DNA from: JADJXV01 sp964527785
Lineage (GTDB): Bacteria > Bacteroidota > Ignavibacteria > Kapaibacteriales > UBA961
DNA: 64,000 bases
NCBI GenBank assembly: GCA_964527785.1
Contig: CAZGNO010000011.1
Coordinates: 1-64,000 of the forward strand
Reading direction: 5' to 3'
Positions 63,020 through 64,000 of the stretch are shown here, one piece after another. Each line of letters starts with the position of its first letter. Positions within the stretch are counted from its first letter, which is position 1. The position numbers and the translations under genes are program-made. A model generated the notes under the pieces. It searched no databases, had not been told where the DNA came from, and saw only the letters and a program-made list of their open reading frames with translations.

Positions 63020-64000
63020 ATGATAGAATTAATAAAAAAAATAGCAAAATTACAAGAAGTGCGACAAGGTATATTGCCGATGCACCCTGAATACCAATAC
63101 AAATTAGATAAAAAATTCCTCCTTGAGTTCAACTATAATTCCAATCACCTCGAAGGAAACACTCTCACCCATAATGAAACTGAACTTCTCCTCATTTTCG
63201 GAAGAACTGAAGGCAACCACACTAAGAGGGAATATGATGAAATGGAAGCACATAATATTGCTTTCACGAAAATCAAAGAATGGGCGGCAGATACCTCAAG
63301 ACCTCTAACGGAAGCTGATATTAAAAACTTGAATAGAATAATTTTGGTAAAGCCATTTTGGAAAGAAGCAATCACAGTTGATGGACAGCAAACAGGTAGG
63401 CAAATCAATATAGGTAACTATAAAGAAACGCCTAATCATGTTCGGCTTACTAATGGTGAACAATTCTATTTTGCATCGGTAGTGGATACTCCGATTTTGA
63501 TGGGAGAGCTTATTGAATGGTATCGTGCTGAAGAACAAAAAAACGAACTTGAACCTGTTGCTTTAGCTGCACTTTTGCATTATAAATTCGTTCGTATTCA
63601 TCCATTCGATGATGGTAACGGAAGAATTGCACGGCTTCTTATGAATTATGTATTATACAGACATAATTTACCCCCGGTTGTTATTAAATCTGCTGAAAAG
63701 AAAGATTACCTTGCAGCTCTTAACAGTGCTGATGTTGGAAATATTAACTCGTTTATTGAATACATTGCAAAACAATTAATATGGAGCTTGGAGCTAAGTA
63801 TAAAAGCCGCTAACGGTGAAAGTGTTGACGAGGATGATGATATAGATAAAGAAATATCTCTATGGAAAAGGTTGACTTCAACCAAGACAGATGAAATACT
63901 ATATAGAAATGATGAAATAATTTATCAGCTTTATAGTAATTGCATCAAAGAAATGTTCATACAATTCGATAATAAATTTAAGCAGTTTGATGAGATGTTT
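63020..64000 (+). CDS. Fic-domain protein (AMPylase-type), 3' end outside the window
   Basis: From ATG 63020 the frame stays open to the window end (327 codons), so the gene is cut. The Fic core is HPFDDGNGRIAR starting at His194, a perfect HxFx(D/E)GNGRxxR, so nucleotide transfer should be possible. Near the N-terminus SNHLEG at residues 41-46 fits the inhibitory helix motif (S/T)xxxE(G/N), as in class II Fic proteins that carry their own antitoxin segment. The TVDGQQTGRQINIGNYK region before the core supports the family. The C-terminal portion seen so far is helical. Targets are unknown: class II Fic enzymes modify diverse cellular proteins. The start, 31 nt after the ftsK stop, suggests read-through from that operon. 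Confidence 0.88.
   Translation, partial: MIELIKKIAKLQEVRQGILPMHPEYQYKLDKKFLLEFNYNSNHLEGNTLTHNETELLLIFGRTEGNHTKREYDEMEAHNIAFTKIKEWAADTSRPLTEADIKNLNRIILVKPFWKEAITVDGQQTGRQINIGNYKETPNHVRLTNGEQFYFASVVDTPILMGELIEWYRAEEQKNELEPVALAALLHYKFVRIHPFDDGNGRIARLLMNYVLYRHNLPPVVIKSAEKKDYLAALNSADVGNINSFIEYIAKQLIWSLELSIKAANGESVDEDDDIDKEISLWKRLTSTKTDEILYRNDEIIYQLYSNCIKEMFIQFDNKFKQFDEMF

Noticed and set aside
1..64000. tRNA or rRNA genes
   Set aside because: I looked for GTTCGAATC-type T-arms and conserved rRNA stretches and saw none; a tRNAscan-SE run would settle it.

Overview
The window reads as a chromosomal segment from a member of the Bacteroidota/Chlorobiota (FCB) group, most like the Kapabacteria/Ignavibacteria side of it. 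That placement is an inference. It rests on four secreted proteins with Por-type (type IX secretion) C-terminal sorting domains, a TonB receptor next to a DUF4249 lipoprotein, LytTR signalling, a Chlorobi-like two-cluster ferredoxin, AT-leaning sequence, TAnnTTTG-like promoter boxes and a general lack of Shine-Dalgarno sequences. No rRNA, tRNA, CRISPR array, IS transposase, prophage or T9SS secretion machinery was recognised by eye.

Layout. 1-7.6 kb: REP-like palindromes; a VOC (glyoxalase-fold) gene; queE; a second, exported VOC gene made by tandem duplication; a fragment of queE; two M16 peptidase-family genes that look like a catalytic/non-catalytic pair; and an M28 peptidase. 7.7-10.8 kb: ettA-type ABC-F and a BaiN/HI0933 flavoprotein. 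10.8-14 kb: an accessory stretch with a membrane protein of unknown function, a 59-residue acidic ORF, a two-domain protein interrupted by one in-frame TGA, and a coupled pair of an internally duplicated protein and an exported Gly/Ser/Arg-rich membrane protein. 14-23.2 kb: a giant TPR/DUF3857/transglutaminase protein, a prolyl oligopeptidase, and two convergent GT-C-type membrane glycosyltransferases whose ends overlap. 23.4-30.3 kb: queG-pgeF, gyrB with an unusual leader, another GT-C-like membrane protein, and a type 4 uracil-DNA glycosylase. 30.5-35.6 kb: a LytS/LytTR two-component pair followed by a TonB receptor and a DUF4249 lipoprotein. 35.7-44.1 kb: amidohydrolase, ferredoxin, uvrB, queA, a metallo-beta-lactamase/beta-CASP nuclease and a GT4 glycosyltransferase. 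44.5-57.4 kb: four type IX secretion cargo proteins (VIT/vWA, M12B-like metalloprotease, beta-propeller, Ig-domain giant) plus a small His-rich exported protein. 57.4-64 kb: pseudouridine synthase, MscS channel, comB, ftsK and a Fic gene cut by the window edge.

How the genes connect. queE, queG and queA are three steps of queuosine synthesis, dispersed across 40 kb. The M16 pair, M28, S9 and M12B-like enzymes indicate strong investment in peptide breakdown, partly outside the cytoplasm. GyrB, UvrB, UDG, EttA and FtsK are housekeeping genes. The LytTR/TonB/DUF4249 block looks like a self-contained sensing and outer-membrane uptake module.

The most notable observations are the VOC-queE-M16 duplication, which fused a signal peptide to a cytosolic-type enzyme and shows patchy divergence suggesting gene conversion, and the single nonsense codon inside an otherwise intact gene at 11.8-12.5 kb. 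I found no convincing new defence or mobile system.
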